A DNA stretch of 64,000 bases from Alloyangia pacifica (GTDB taxonomy: Bacteria; Pseudomonadota; Alphaproteobacteria; Rhodobacterales; Rhodobacteraceae). The notes under the pieces are model-generated. The model had not been told where the DNA came from. It worked only from the letters and a program-made list of their open reading frames with translations, and searched no databases. A program made the position numbers and the translations under genes. Below are positions 32,924 through 42,405 of this stretch, one piece after another (position 1 is the first letter of the stretch; every line of letters begins with the position of its first letter). Location of the stretch: NCBI RefSeq assembly GCF_003111685.1, contig NZ_CP022189.1, forward strand, positions 2,496,001 to 2,560,000, read 5' to 3'.

Positions 32924-33056
32924 GCCGCGCGCTCTGCCCATGGCGGAGCGTGTGCACAAGACACCGGCCAAGGCCGCTTCGGGACAGACCGAGGCGGCCT
33001 TTGCGCTTGGCGTGCGTGCGGATGCGGAACTCAGCAACCCCCAAGGCGATGCCCTG

Positions 33057-33434
33057 ATGGGGACGGACACCCCGAAGCTCGAGGTCCTGCGCAAGCGCAG
33101 CGATTTCCTCGCGGCGGCGCGTGCCCGGCGACAGCCGGTGCCGTCCTTCCTGTTGCAGGCGCGCTATCGAGATGACGGCTCGGACCTTATCCGCGTGGGC
33201 TTCACCTGCTCGAAGAAGGTCGGCAATGCCGTCGCCCGCAACCGCGCCAAGCGCCGGCTGCGCGAGATCGCGCGCCTCGGTCTGCCAGAACTCGGCAAGC
33301 CGGGCTGGGATTACGTTCTGATCGGCCGCGCCGGCGCCACCGCCGAGCGCGAATTCACCGCGCTGCAGGGCGAGCTTGTGCAAGCGGTGCGGCAGATTCA
33401 TGCGCCCCGGAAACCCCGGAAGCCGCAATCGTGA
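33057..33434 (+). CDS. rnpA: Ribonuclease P protein component
   Basis: A 125-residue protein subunit of RNase P, which matures tRNA 5' ends. The signature RNRAKRRLRE (after FTCSKKVGNAVA) is intact and LRKRSDFLAAARAR marks the start of the domain. The frame is open back to an ATG at 32940, which would add 39 residues of low-conservation sequence; I prefer 33057 because it gives the usual length of 115-130 residues, but the longer form cannot be excluded. The stop overlaps the yidD start by 4 bases. Confidence 0.9.
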   Translation: MGTDTPKLEVLRKRSDFLAAARARRQPVPSFLLQARYRDDGSDLIRVGFTCSKKVGNAVARNRAKRRLREIARLGLPELGKPGWDYVLIGRAGATAEREFTALQGELVQAVRQIHAPRKPRKPQS

Positions 33435-33652
33435 GCCCGCTCGCGCATATTGCCGCCCTGCCCGTCCGCGCCTATCGCCTGATCTTCTCGCCCTGGGTCG
33501 GCCATGGCTGCCGCTTTCAACCGACTTGCTCCGCCTACGCGCTGGAAGCGCTTGAAAGGCACGGGGCGGTCAAAGGCTGCTACCTGACGATCCGCCGCAT
33601 CCTGCGCTGCCACCCGCTCGGCGGGTCCGGCATCGACAATGTCCCCGATTGA
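33431..33652 (+). CDS. yidD: Membrane protein insertion efficiency factor YidD
   Basis: A 73-residue protein with the YidD core: [33 protein letters not shown] and the Cys residues in GCRFQPTC and LRCHPLG. YidD assists YidC-dependent insertion of inner-membrane proteins. It starts at GTG overlapping the rnpA stop (GTGA), and ttcA begins 8 bases after its stop. Confidence 0.96.
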   Translation: MSPLAHIAALPVRAYRLIFSPWVGHGCRFQPTCSAYALEALERHGAVKGCYLTIRRILRCHPLGGSGIDNVPD

Positions 33653-33660
33653 GGCCACTC

Positions 33661-34548
33661 ATGTTCGACGACGCCGACGACATCCACCCGCTGTTCTACG
33701 GCGCCCCCAAGAGCACCGAGTTCAAGAAGCTGCGCAAGCGCATCGTGCAGAACACGCGCGAGGCCGTCGAGCAATACGGCATGATCGAGCGCCGCGAGGA
33801 TGGCAGCCTGCCAAAGTGGCTGGTCTGCCTCTCGGGCGGCAAGGACAGCTACACGCTGCTCGCGGTGCTACACGAGCTGAAGTGGCGCGGCCTGCTGCCC
33901 GTGGACATCCTCGCCTGCAACCTTGACCAGGGCCAGCCGGGCTTTCCCGCGACGGTGCTTCCCGAATTCCTCGAGAAGATGGGCGTGCCGCACCGGATCG
34001 AGTATCAGGACACCTACTCGATCGTCATGGACAAGGTCCCGCAGGGCCGCACCTATTGCGCGCTCTGCTCGCGCCTGCGCCGCGGCAACCTTTACCGCAT
34101 CGCCCGCGAGGAGGGCTGCTCTGCGGTCGTGCTCGGCCACCACCGCGACGACATCCTCGAAACCTTCTTCATGAACCTCTTCCACGGCGGGCGCCTCGCG
34201 ACCATGCCGCCGAAGCTGGTCAACGAGGAGGGCGACCTCTTCGTCTACCGTCCGCTGGCGCATGTGTCCGAGGCCGATTGCGAGAAATTCGCCCGCGCGA
34301 TGAACTACCCGATCATCCCCTGCGACCTCTGCGGCTCGCAGGACGGTCTGCAGCGTCAGCAGGTGAAGCAAATCCTCGATGGTTGGGAAAAGAACTCGCC
34401 CGGCCGCCGGCAGGTGATGTTCAAGGCGCTGACCAACGTCCGCCCCTCGCACATGATGGATTCCAAGCTCTTCGACTTCGCCGGGCTGATGCGCGACATG
34501 ACCAAGCGCGCGCCGGATGCCGACGACGGGATTCCCGACCTGCGTTAA
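33661..34548 (+). CDS. ttcA: tRNA 2-thiocytidine(32) synthetase TtcA
   Basis: A 295-residue PP-loop ATPase that thiolates C32 of certain tRNAs using an iron-sulfur cluster. PP-loop SGGKDS is at residues 58-63, and the cluster Cys residues are visible in [11 protein letters not shown] plus the later CDLCGSQ. ATG 33661 has GAGG seven bases upstream; a TTG twelve bases earlier is an alternative. Its insertion between yidD and the c-di-GMP gene interrupts the usual yidD-yidC adjacency. Confidence 0.95.
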   Translation: MFDDADDIHPLFYGAPKSTEFKKLRKRIVQNTREAVEQYGMIERREDGSLPKWLVCLSGGKDSYTLLAVLHELKWRGLLPVDILACNLDQGQPGFPATVLPEFLEKMGVPHRIEYQDTYSIVMDKVPQGRTYCALCSRLRRGNLYRIAREEGCSAVVLGHHRDDILETFFMNLFHGGRLATMPPKLVNEEGDLFVYRPLAHVSEADCEKFARAMNYPIIPCDLCGSQDGLQRQQVKQILDGWEKNSPGRRQVMFKALTNVRPSHMMDSKLFDFAGLMRDMTKRAPDADDGIPDLR

Positions 34549-34609
34549 GCCTCGCCTCACCCCTTTGCGCTAAAAGTGGTCCCGTCTCTGACGACGCAGG
34601 GGGCGCATC

Positions 34610-36172
34610 ATGCCGCCGGATCACGCACATAGGTCATCTTTCCGCCTGGGCGCGGCGCGGGCGCGTGGGGTACTGCACCGCTGGATGCTCGGGCCGCACA
34701 TGCTGGCCTTCCTCCCCGCCATCTCTCTCGCCGGGTTCTGGCTCGGCGGGGAAGTCCTGCTGCTGGCACTGGCCCTGACCATTCCGCTGATCTACGGGCT
34801 TCTGCTCACCGGCGACTCTGCGGCCGCGCTCGGCTCCGCCCGCGGCGGCGGCGACCTCGTCAGCATGGCCATGGCCCAGGAGCTTGCCGAACACAGCTTC
34901 GAGCGCGCCCGCGCCGCGGAAACGCACACCGCCTGCCTACTTTTCGAAGCCGAGGGGCTGGAGGCCATCTCGCGACGCATGGGCGAGGATGTGGCGGAAA
35001 CCCTGCGGGCTCTGTTCCTCCACCGCCTGCGCGAGACGCTGCGCCCTGAGGACAGCGCGATGCGCATCGGCGACTCGCGTTTCATGGCGCTGATCGCCCC
35101 CGGCCTCCGCCTCGATCTCGAGACCCTGCTCGCCCTCGCCGACCGGCTTCAGCACGCGCTGGAAGAGCCCGCCACCACCGACACGGGCGTGCATTACCTT
35201 TCGGTCGCCGTAGGTTTCTGCGGCTCCTCGCGGCTGCGCAAGGGCGCCGGGGGCTCCGACATGCTCGACTGCGCCCAGGCCGCGCTGCGCGAGGCGATGG
35301 ACAATGCCCCCTCCGCCATCCGCCCCTGGAGCGAGGGGATGCGCGCTGAGCGCCGCGCGCGCACTGCCCTGCTTTCGGAGGTCGAAACCGCCCTGGCCAA
35401 GGGGCAGATCCAGCCGTGGTACCAGCCCCAGCTCTGCACCTCGACCGGCGAGATCAGCGGTGTCGAGGCGCTGGTGCGCTGGCTGCACCCGCAGCATGGC
35501 ATCGTGCCGCCCGCCCGGTTTCTCGACGCGCTGCAGGAGTCGGGCCGCATGGAACAGCTCAGCGACGCGGTGCTGCACCACAGCCTGACAGCGCTGCGCG
35601 GCTGGGATCAGGACGGGCTGCGCATTCCCCGCGTCAGCATCAACTTCTCCGAGGTCGAACTGCGAAACCCGCGGCTCGTGGACCGGCTGAAATGGGATCT
35701 CGACCGCTTCGGCCTGCCCGCGGCCCGGCTTGGAGTCGAGGTGCTCGAAACGGTGATCGCCGAAAGCTCGGACGGCATCATCGCGCGCAATATCTCCGCC
35801 CTGGCGCGGATCGGCTGCCGCATCGATCTGGACGATTTCGGCACCGGCCACGCCTCGATCGGGGCGCTGCGCCGGGTCACCGTGCACCGGCTGAAAATCG
35901 ACCGCAGCTTCGTCACCCGCATCGACCGGAGCGAGGACCAGCGGCGCATGCTCGCGGCGATTCTCGGGCTGGCCGACCGTCTGGGTCTGGAAACGGTGGC
36001 CGAGGGCGTCGAAAGCAGCGGCGAACACGCGCTTCTGGCCCAGCTCGGCTGCGACCACGCACAGGGATTCGGAATCGCCCGCCCCATGCCTGCGCCGCAA
36101 CTCGCCGATTGGGCGCGCGCACACGCGCAGCGCATCGCGGCCGCGCAAAGGCTCGGGCGCAGCAACGGCTGA
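34610..36172 (+). CDS. EAL-domain c-di-GMP phosphodiesterase with degenerate GGDEF domain
   Basis: A 520-residue protein with an N-terminal pair of hydrophobic helices (about 28-68), a degenerate GGDEF-like domain (about 90-235) where the GGDEF loop is not recognisable, and an EAL domain (about 250-505). The EAL motifs are complete: EALVRW, SINFS, EVLET, DDFGTG, LKIDRSFV, EGVES and the final Q in HAQGFG. Hydrolysis of c-di-GMP at the membrane is therefore predicted, with the GGDEF remnant perhaps a GTP-sensing regulator. A 374-base gap precedes yidC. Confidence 0.9.
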   Translation: MPPDHAHRSSFRLGAARARGVLHRWMLGPHMLAFLPAISLAGFWLGGEVLLLALALTIPLIYGLLLTGDSAAALGSARGGGDLVSMAMAQELAEHSFERARAAETHTACLLFEAEGLEAISRRMGEDVAETLRALFLHRLRETLRPEDSAMRIGDSRFMALIAPGLRLDLETLLALADRLQHALEEPATTDTGVHYLSVAVGFCGSSRLRKGAGGSDMLDCAQAALREAMDNAPSAIRPWSEGMRAERRARTALLSEVETALAKGQIQPWYQPQLCTSTGEISGVEALVRWLHPQHGIVPPARFLDALQESGRMEQLSDAVLHHSLTALRGWDQDGLRIPRVSINFSEVELRNPRLVDRLKWDLDRFGLPAARLGVEVLETVIAESSDGIIARNISALARIGCRIDLDDFGTGHASIGALRRVTVHRLKIDRSFVTRIDRSEDQRRMLAAILGLADRLGLETVAEGVESSGEHALLAQLGCDHAQGFGIARPMPAPQLADWARAHAQRIAAAQRLGRSNG

Positions 36173-36546
36173 CCTGCAGCGCCGCCCCATCTGACCGCCG
36201 CGAGGACCCCGGACCCGCCCAGATCGACGTCCACGCGGGCGCCCATGCCGGCCAGACATCTGCCCTGCTCCGCCGAAGTCGTGGAGAGGACATGCTGAAT
36301 GCGGGGCCCAGGGTCACGCAACCGGAGCGTCCCGGCAAGCCTCTGCCCAGCCGAACTTGGCGGAACGGTCTGCGCTTGGCTTGCTTGATCCAACCTGCCG
36401 GCGCCGCCCCACACCTTCGTAACGCCACGCTCCATGGTCCGAAACGCCGACAAACCCCCTTGCCTGTCATGATTCGGCTTGACCTTTGGGGGTCCGCCCT
36501 GTTGAACCCGGCCTTGACTTTCCAAGGACAGGTGGCGGTCTCTCGC
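36173..36546 (+). other. Intergenic region upstream of yidC with promoter-like sequence
   Basis: 374 bases with no gene I can support; GC-rich and without repeats. TTGACC at 36479-36484 and TTGAAC at 36502-36507 are 17 bases apart and lie 40 bases upstream of the yidC ATG, a plausible housekeeping promoter though the -10 is weak. Confidence 0.45.
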
Positions 36547-38373
36547 ATGGACAATCAGAACAAGAATCTGCTCATCGCTACGGCGCTGAGCTTCGTCGTG
36601 ATCCTCGTCTGGTTCGTGCTCTTCCCGCCACCCGAAGCCACGGTGGACGAGACGGCGCAAACCACCGAGCAGACGCTCGAGACCGCGCCCGGCGTGAGCG
36701 CGCTGACGACGGCGACCGACCCGGCAGCGTCCACCACCGCCGGCACCGCGGCCCCGGCGCCCGCGCTCGAGACTGCGCGCGTCGACATCGCCGCACCGAA
36801 CCTGATCGGCTCCATCGCCCTCACCGGCGGCCGGATCGACGATCTGAAGCTGAGCCAGTACCACGAGACCAACGACGAGAGCTCGCCCATGGTGACGCTG
36901 CTCGAGCCCGTGGGCAGCGACAGCCCCTATTACGCCGTCTACGGCTGGGCGCCCGGCAATGGTCTGCAGGTCAGCGACGTGCCCGGCCCGAACACCGAGT
37001 GGAGCGTGGAAAGCGGCGAGTCCCTCGATGTGGACAGCCCGGTCACCCTGCGCTGGGACAGCCCCGCCGGCCTGATCTTCCGCCGCACCTTCACGGTGGA
37101 CGACAAGTTCATGTTCCGCGTGACCCAATCGGTCGAGAACACCTCGGGCGCCGAGGTCTCGGCCGCGCCCTACGGCATCCTTGCCCGCCACGGCGAGCCG
37201 GCGGACCTGAAGAACTTCTTCGTTCTGCACGAGGGCGCGATGTCGATGACCGACGGCACCCTCGCCGAGAACAAGTACAAGAAAATCCGCGACTTTGACC
37301 CGGCGGCCGAGGCGGGCACCCGCGCCGAGACCTACCAGGTTTCGGAAAACGGCTGGATCGGCTTCACCGAGCATTACTGGGAAACCGTGCTGATCCCCGA
37401 CAGCGGCACCAGCTACCGCCAGGCGATCAAGTACAACGAGGCCCGCGACATCTATCAGGCAGAGATCGTTCTGCCGACGCAGACCATCGCCCCCGGCGCC
37501 ACCGCCGAGGTCTCGACCCGCATGTTCTCGGGCGCCAAGGTCTGGGAAGTGATCAATGCCTACCAAGACCAGGGCGTCGACCGCTTCGTCGACAGCATCG
37601 ACTGGGGTTGGTTCTTCTTCCTCACCAAGCCCATCTTCTGGCTGCTGCACCACTTGCACCAGTGGATCGGCAACATGGGCGTGTCGATCATCGCGCTGAC
37701 CATCTTCCTCAAGGCGCTGCTCTTCCCGCTGGCCTACAAGTCCTACGTCTCCATGGCGAAGATGAAGGAACTGCAGCCGCAGATGGAAGAGCTCAAGAAG
37801 AAGGCCGGCGACGACCGCCAGAAGCTGCAGCAAGAGATGATGGCGCTTTACAAGCGCGAGAAGGTCAACCCGGCCTCGGGCTGCCTGCCGATCCTTCTGC
37901 AGATCCCGATCTTCTTCTCGCTCTACAAGGTGATCTTCGTCGCGTTCGAGCTGCGGCACGCCCCCTTCTTTGGCCCGTTCCAGGACCTTTCGGCACCTGA
38001 CCCCACGTCGCTCTACAACCTCTTCGGCCTGCTGCCCTGGGCAGCGCCCGAGGTGGGCAGCACGCTGGCGCTGATCTTCATCGGCATCCTGCCGATCCTG
38101 CTCGGCATCTCGATGTTCCTTCAGCAGAAGCTCAACCCGACGCCGACCGATCCGGCGCAGGCGATGATCTTTGCCTGGATGCCCTGGGTGTTCATGTTCA
38201 TGCTCGGCGGCTTCGCCTCCGGCCTGGTGCTCTACTGGATCACCAACAACACGATCACCTTCACCCAGCAGTACCTGATCATGCGCAGCCACGGGGCGAA
38301 GCCTGATGTCTTCGGCAACATCAAGTCGACCTTCAAGCGCAAGCCCAAGGACGCGAAGTCGGGCGGAAAATGA
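36547..38373 (+). CDS. yidC: Membrane protein insertase YidC
   Basis: A 608-residue YidC/Oxa1 insertase of the Gram-negative type: first helix (about 9-26), large periplasmic beta domain (about 70-340) and five C-terminal helices from about residue 355. The hydrophilic-groove Arg lies in a helix after GNMGVSIIALTIFLKALLFP, and CLPILLQIPIFFSLYKV is the family signature. The start MDNQNKNLLIATALSF is standard. The stop overlaps the MOSC gene start by 4 bases, so the two are coupled. Confidence 0.97.
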   Translation: MDNQNKNLLIATALSFVVILVWFVLFPPPEATVDETAQTTEQTLETAPGVSALTTATDPAASTTAGTAAPAPALETARVDIAAPNLIGSIALTGGRIDDLKLSQYHETNDESSPMVTLLEPVGSDSPYYAVYGWAPGNGLQVSDVPGPNTEWSVESGESLDVDSPVTLRWDSPAGLIFRRTFTVDDKFMFRVTQSVENTSGAEVSAAPYGILARHGEPADLKNFFVLHEGAMSMTDGTLAENKYKKIRDFDPAAEAGTRAETYQVSENGWIGFTEHYWETVLIPDSGTSYRQAIKYNEARDIYQAEIVLPTQTIAPGATAEVSTRMFSGAKVWEVINAYQDQGVDRFVDSIDWGWFFFLTKPIFWLLHHLHQWIGNMGVSIIALTIFLKALLFPLAYKSYVSMAKMKELQPQMEELKKKAGDDRQKLQQEMMALYKREKVNPASGCLPILLQIPIFFSLYKVIFVAFELRHAPFFGPFQDLSAPDPTSLYNLFGLLPWAAPEVGSTLALIFIGILPILLGISMFLQQKLNPTPTDPAQAMIFAWMPWVFMFMLGGFASGLVLYWITNNTITFTQQYLIMRSHGAKPDVFGNIKSTFKRKPKDAKSGGK

Positions 38374-39113
38374 GCGGACGGGTCACCCAGATCTGGCGCC
38401 ACCCGATCAAGGCCCATGGCCGCGAGGCGCTGGACCGGGTGACCCTGCGCGCCCATGAATGCCTGCCCTTCGATAGGGCCTGGGCCGTGGCGCATGAGCT
38501 CTCGGACGCGGACGGCTCCGAATGGGTCCGCTGCGGCAACTTCAGCCGGGGCGCCAAGGCGCCCCAGCTCATGGCGATCAGCGCCGAGATGAACGAGGCG
38601 GCGGGCACCATCACCCTGCACCACCCGGACCGCCCCGACCTGACCATCGATCCCGACCGCGACGGCGAGACGTTCCTCGGTTGGGTTCGCCCGCTGATGC
38701 CCGAGGACCGCACGCAATCGGCGCGGCTGATCCGGGCGCAGGCGCGCGGCATGACCGACGCGGCCTTCCCCTCGATCACCCTGTGCAACATGGCCTCGCA
38801 CCGCGCGGTCGAAGCCCAGATCGGCCAGCCGCTGTCGATTCACCGCTGGCGTGGCAATATCTGGCTGGACGGGCTCGGGCCCTGGGAAGAATTCGACTGG
38901 GTCGGGCGCGAGATTCGCATCGGCGGCGCGACCTTGATCGTGCGCGAACGGACCGGCCGCTGCGCCGCCACCACTGCAAACCCCGAGACAGGCCAGCGCG
39001 ATGCGGATACGCTTGGTACGCTGCGTCACTGGGGACATACGGATTTCTCGGTGCAGGCCGAAGTGACGACGGGCGGCGAGATCGCCCATGACGACGAGGT
39101 GACCCTGCTGTGA
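38370..39113 (+). CDS. MOSC domain-containing protein
   Basis: A 247-residue protein with an N-terminal MOSC_N beta barrel (VTQIWRHPIKAHGREAL) and a C-terminal MOSC domain containing the conserved Cys in RTGRCAAT, typical of molybdenum cofactor-handling or mARC-like sulfur-carrier proteins. No molybdoenzyme gene is adjacent, so its substrate is unknown. It is wedged between yidC (ATGA overlap) and engB (GTGA overlap), a conserved order in Rhodobacterales. Confidence 0.9.
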   Translation: MSGRVTQIWRHPIKAHGREALDRVTLRAHECLPFDRAWAVAHELSDADGSEWVRCGNFSRGAKAPQLMAISAEMNEAAGTITLHHPDRPDLTIDPDRDGETFLGWVRPLMPEDRTQSARLIRAQARGMTDAAFPSITLCNMASHRAVEAQIGQPLSIHRWRGNIWLDGLGPWEEFDWVGREIRIGGATLIVRERTGRCAATTANPETGQRDADTLGTLRHWGHTDFSVQAEVTTGGEIAHDDEVTLL

Positions 39114-39766
39114 CGACCCCCCTTCCCTTTCCCATCGCCGAAGAGCCTGATGACGCGACCCGCGAGGCGGCGCGCAAGGCCTTTGCCGGCGACGTCCAAT
39201 TCCTCAAGGGCGTGGTCGCCATGGACGGGCTGCCGCCCGACGACCGCCCCGAGGTCTGCTTTGCCGGGCGCTCCAATGTCGGCAAGTCGAGCCTGATCAA
39301 CGCGTTGACCGGACGCAAGGGGATCGCCCGCGCGTCGAACACGCCGGGCCGGACGCAGGAGATCAACTTCTTCACGCTGAACGAGAGCCACTATCTCGTC
39401 GACCTTCCGGGCTACGGCTTTGCCAACGCACCCGTCGCGGTGGTCGAGAAATGGCAGCGTCTGCTCAAGCAGTATCTCTCGGGTCGCGTCTCTCTGCGCC
39501 GCGCCTTCGTGCTGATCGACGCCCGTCACGGGGTGAAGGCCGTGGACGAAGAGATCATGGACCTTCTCGACAAGTCCGCCGTGACCTTCCAGGCGGTGCT
39601 GACCAAGACCGACAAGCTCAAGGCCAATGACCTCGACAAGATCCTGACGCAGGTGCGCGAAAAGCTCTCGAAGCACCCCGCGGCCTATCCCGAGATCGTG
39701 CTCACCAGCTCGGAAAAGGGCGACGGCATTCCCACTTTGAGGGCAATCATCGCCGGCCTTTCCTGA
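39110..39766 (+). CDS. engB: Ribosome biogenesis GTPase YihA/YsxC (EngB)
   Basis: A 218-residue TRAFAC GTPase needed for 50S subunit assembly. G1 [10 protein letters not shown]2 Thr in NTPGRTQ, G3 DLPGYG, G4 TKTDKL and G5-like SSEKG are all present. It starts at GTG overlapping the MOSC stop. The N-terminal 20 residues ([17 protein letters not shown]) are longer than in E. coli but common in alphaproteobacteria. Confidence 0.95.
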
Positions 39767-39843
39767 ATTTCCTCTTCGCAATTCCCGGCGTTGGGACTAG
39801 TTCTGCCATCCAGAGCCTTTCCCGCATCGAGGATGCACCCCAG

Positions 39844-40737
39844 ATGAAGAAGCAGACGATGAACCGAGACTGGATCGCCACCGCCCGCACCCTGAACGAA
39901 GCCCTGCCCTACCTGCAGCGCTACACGGGCGCGATCGTGGTGGTGAAATTCGGCGGCAATGCCATGGGCGATACCGACGCCATGGCCGAATTTGCCCGGG
40001 ACATCGTGCTGATGCGTCAGGTCGGCGTGAACCCGGTCGTCGTGCATGGCGGCGGCCCGATGATCAACGACATGCTTGCTAAGCTGAACATCCAGTCCGA
40101 GTTCAAGCGCGGCAAACGGGTCACCGATCAGGCCACCGTCGAGGTGGTCGAGATGGTGCTGACCGGCCTCGTGAACAAGCGCATCGTTCAGGCCATCATG
40201 GACGAAGGAGGCCGCGCAGTTGGACTCTCGGGAAAGGACGATGATCTCATCGTCTGCGAGGCGGACGATCCGGAGCTGGGCTTCGTCGGCCGCCCCGTCG
40301 AGTGCAACGTGCAGGTGCTGCACGACCTCTTCGCCGCCGGGATCATCCCCGTGGTCGCCCCTGTCGCCACCGGCATGGACTACCTCGAGACCTTCAACGT
40401 CAACGGCGACACCGCCGCCGGCGCGCTCGCCGCGGCGCTGAAGGCCGATCGCCTGCTGCTGCTGACCGACGTGTCGGGCGTCAAGAACAAGGCCGGCGAC
40501 GTTGTCACCCAGATGACCCCCGAAGACGTCCGCGCCATGACCGCGGACGGCACCATCGCCGGCGGCATGATCCCCAAGACCGAGACCGCGCTGAAGGCGG
40601 TCGAGGAAGGCGTGCGCGCGGTGGTCATCCTCGACGGACGCGTGCCCAATGCCTGCCTGCTCGAGCTTTTCACAGAGCATGGCGCGGGGTCGCTGATCCG
40701 CCGTGCCGATCTGGAACCCGCGCGCCCACGCAGCTGA
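39844..40737 (+). CDS. argB: Acetylglutamate kinase
   Basis: A 297-residue amino-acid kinase that phosphorylates N-acetyl-L-glutamate, the second step of arginine synthesis. The phosphate-binding [19 protein letters not shown] and the C-terminal [11 protein letters not shown] are intact. The N-terminal helix [22 protein letters not shown] is that of the arginine-sensitive hexameric form. ATG 39844 was kept; ATG 39859 is a close alternative. It follows engB by 77 bases. Confidence 0.96.
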
Positions 40738-40768
40738 ACAGCGGCGCGTGGCCTGAAGGGAGAGGGCT

Positions 40769-41260
40769 ATGAAACGTCTCATCCTCATGCGCCACGCGAA
40801 ATCCGATTGGTCGGTCGGCATGCCCGATCATGCGCGACCGCTCAACCCGCGCGGGCGCAAGAGCGCAGAGGCGCTCGGGGTCTGGCTCCGGGCGCAGGAG
40901 ATCCTGCCCGATCAGGTGCTCTGCTCGTCAGCCGCGCGCACCTGCGAGACCCTGGACCTGCTACACCTCGGAGAAGTTGCGACCCGGTTCGAGGACCGGC
41001 TCTACCTCGCAGAGCCGGCAACACTGCTGAAGAGCCTGCAGGCCGCGAAGGGCAGTACCGTTCTTATGCTCGCGCACAATCCGGGAATCGGCGATTTCGC
41101 GCGGGGACTCGTTGCGCGCGCTCCCTGGCACCCGAAATTCGGCACCTACCCCACCGGGGCCACGCTGGTCGCGAATTTCGAGATAGGAGAGTGGTCGGAT
41201 GCGCGCATGGGCGGCGCCCTCTGCCATGCGTTCATCGTGCCGCGCGAATTGCTGTCCTGA
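40769..41260 (+). CDS. SixA-type histidine phosphatase family protein
   Basis: A 163-residue phosphoglycerate-mutase-superfamily phosphatase. The catalytic RHG-type motif is MRHAKSDW (RHAK, as in SixA), and the second His is in LMLAHNPGIGDF. SixA dephosphorylates histidine phosphotransfer domains such as the nitrogen-PTS; the target here is not known. GGGAGAGG upstream of the ATG gives a strong ribosome site. A 345-base intergenic region follows. Confidence 0.9.
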   Translation: MKRLILMRHAKSDWSVGMPDHARPLNPRGRKSAEALGVWLRAQEILPDQVLCSSAARTCETLDLLHLGEVATRFEDRLYLAEPATLLKSLQAAKGSTVLMLAHNPGIGDFARGLVARAPWHPKFGTYPTGATLVANFEIGEWSDARMGGALCHAFIVPRELLS

Positions 41261-41299
41261 GAAGCCGCTGACACCGCGATATGCAGAAAAAGTGACGCC

Positions 41300-41325
41300 C
41301 GCGATCCCCCTCCCAAAGGATCGCG
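41300..41325. repeat. Inverted repeat downstream of the SixA gene
   Basis: CGCGATCC (41300-41307) and GGATCGCG (41318-41325) form a perfect 8-bp stem with a 10-base loop 40 bases after the SixA-like stop. No U-tract follows, so it may be a factor-dependent terminator or an mRNA 3'-end stabiliser. The rest of 41261-41545 shows no gene. Confidence 0.5.
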
Positions 41326-41545
41326 AGCGCCGCTGTGCCGGTCACTAGGCGAAGTCCCTGACGTTACGTGGTCCGGGTCAGCCGCATCGCATCGCACATC
41401 CTCCCCTACGGCGATCCGATCTCGGCCGACGCTCGGTCGACCACGTTGCGCAAGTCCCTTCTTGAAAACCGGTACAGATTTCTTTCGGCTCTTGGCCAAA
41501 AGCGTCAAAACTGAGACGCTTCGTAACGGACTGTAACACAAATGA

Positions 41546-41577
41546 CAAAAAAACGAGCCCCAATTTAATGGGGCTCG
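41546..41577 (-). terminator. Strong intrinsic terminator of the bzt operon
   Basis: A 9-bp perfect stem ACGAGCCCC/GGGGCTCGT (41552-41560 / 41569-41577) with an A/T-rich loop, followed on the minus strand by at least seven U (41546-41552). It lies 28 bases after the bztD stop. Confidence 0.93.
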
Positions 41578-41605
41578 TGTCTAAATTTCAGGTTTTTTCT
41601 GTGGA

Positions 41606-42394
41606 TTAGTGCCCGAGAATTTGGCTTAGGAAGAGTTTCGTCCGCTCGTGCTGCGGATTATTAAAGAATTCCTCCGGCTCATTCTGCTCCACGATCTGTC
41701 CGGCATCCATAAAGATGACCCGATTCGCGACCTGCCGGGCGAATCCCATTTCGTGCGTGACACAGAGCATGGTCATCCCCTCTTCGGCCAGTTCGACCAT
41801 CGTATCGAGCACTTCCTTGATCATCTCGGGGTCGAGCGCCGATGTGGGCTCGTCAAAGAGCATGATGCGCGGCTTCATGCACAGCGAGCGGGCGATCGCC
41901 ACGCGCTGCTGCTGGCCGCCCGACAGCTGGCCGGGGTACTTGTTGGCCTGCTCGGGGATCTTCACCTTCTCGAGGAAATGCATCGCGGTCTCTTCCGCTT
42001 GCTTCTTGGGAATCTTGCGAACCCAGATTGGCGCGAGCGTGCAATTCTCGAGGATTGTCAGGTGCGGGAAGAGGTTGAAGTGCTGGAAGCACATGCCGAC
42101 CTCGGAGCGGATCTTGTCGATATTCTTCAGATCCGAGCTCAGCTCGATGCCGTCGACAACGATGCTGCCCGACTGGTGCTCCTCCAGGCGGTTGATGCAG
42201 CGGATCATCGTCGACTTGCCCGACCCCGAAGGCCCGGCGATGACGATCCGCTCGCCGCGATAGACAGTCAGATCGATGTCGCGGAGCACGTGGAAGGTCC
42301 CGTACCACTTGTTCATGTTCGTGATCTGGATGGCCACCTCGTCGGAGACCTTCATCTGGCTGCGATCGACTTCGCGTGTTGCAAGTTCAGACAT
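41606..42394 (-). CDS. bztD: Amino-acid ABC transporter ATP-binding protein, BztD/AapP type
   Basis: A 262-residue polar-amino-acid ABC ATPase. Walker [10 protein letters not shown], signature [14 protein letters not shown], Walker [12 protein letters not shown] and the H-loop THEMGF are intact. It energises the BztBC permease for glutamate, glutamine, aspartate and asparagine uptake. It is the last gene of bztABCD, starting 11 bases after bztC, with a strong terminator following. ATG 42394 gives the usual acidic N-terminal extension before [12 protein letters not shown]. Confidence 0.95.
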   Translation of the reverse strand: MSELATREVDRSQMKVSDEVAIQITNMNKWYGTFHVLRDIDLTVYRGERIVIAGPSGSGKSTMIRCINRLEEHQSGSIVVDGIELSSDLKNIDKIRSEVGMCFQHFNLFPHLTILENCTLAPIWVRKIPKKQAEETAMHFLEKVKIPEQANKYPGQLSGGQQQRVAIARSLCMKPRIMLFDEPTSALDPEMIKEVLDTMVELAEEGMTMLCVTHEMGFARQVANRVIFMDAGQIVEQNEPEEFFNNPQHERTKLFLSQILGH

Positions 42395-42405
42395 AAAAGG
42401 TCTCC

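Noticed and set aside
36173..36546. Possible small RNA (SRP or 6S) in the gap before yidC
   Set aside because: No SRP-RNA core sequence or 6S-like bulge could be found by eye; called intergenic with a promoter instead.
35608..38292. 894-residue minus-strand ORF covering yidC
   Set aside because: Antisense shadow of yidC and the 3' part of the EAL gene, with no ribosome site or recognisable motif.
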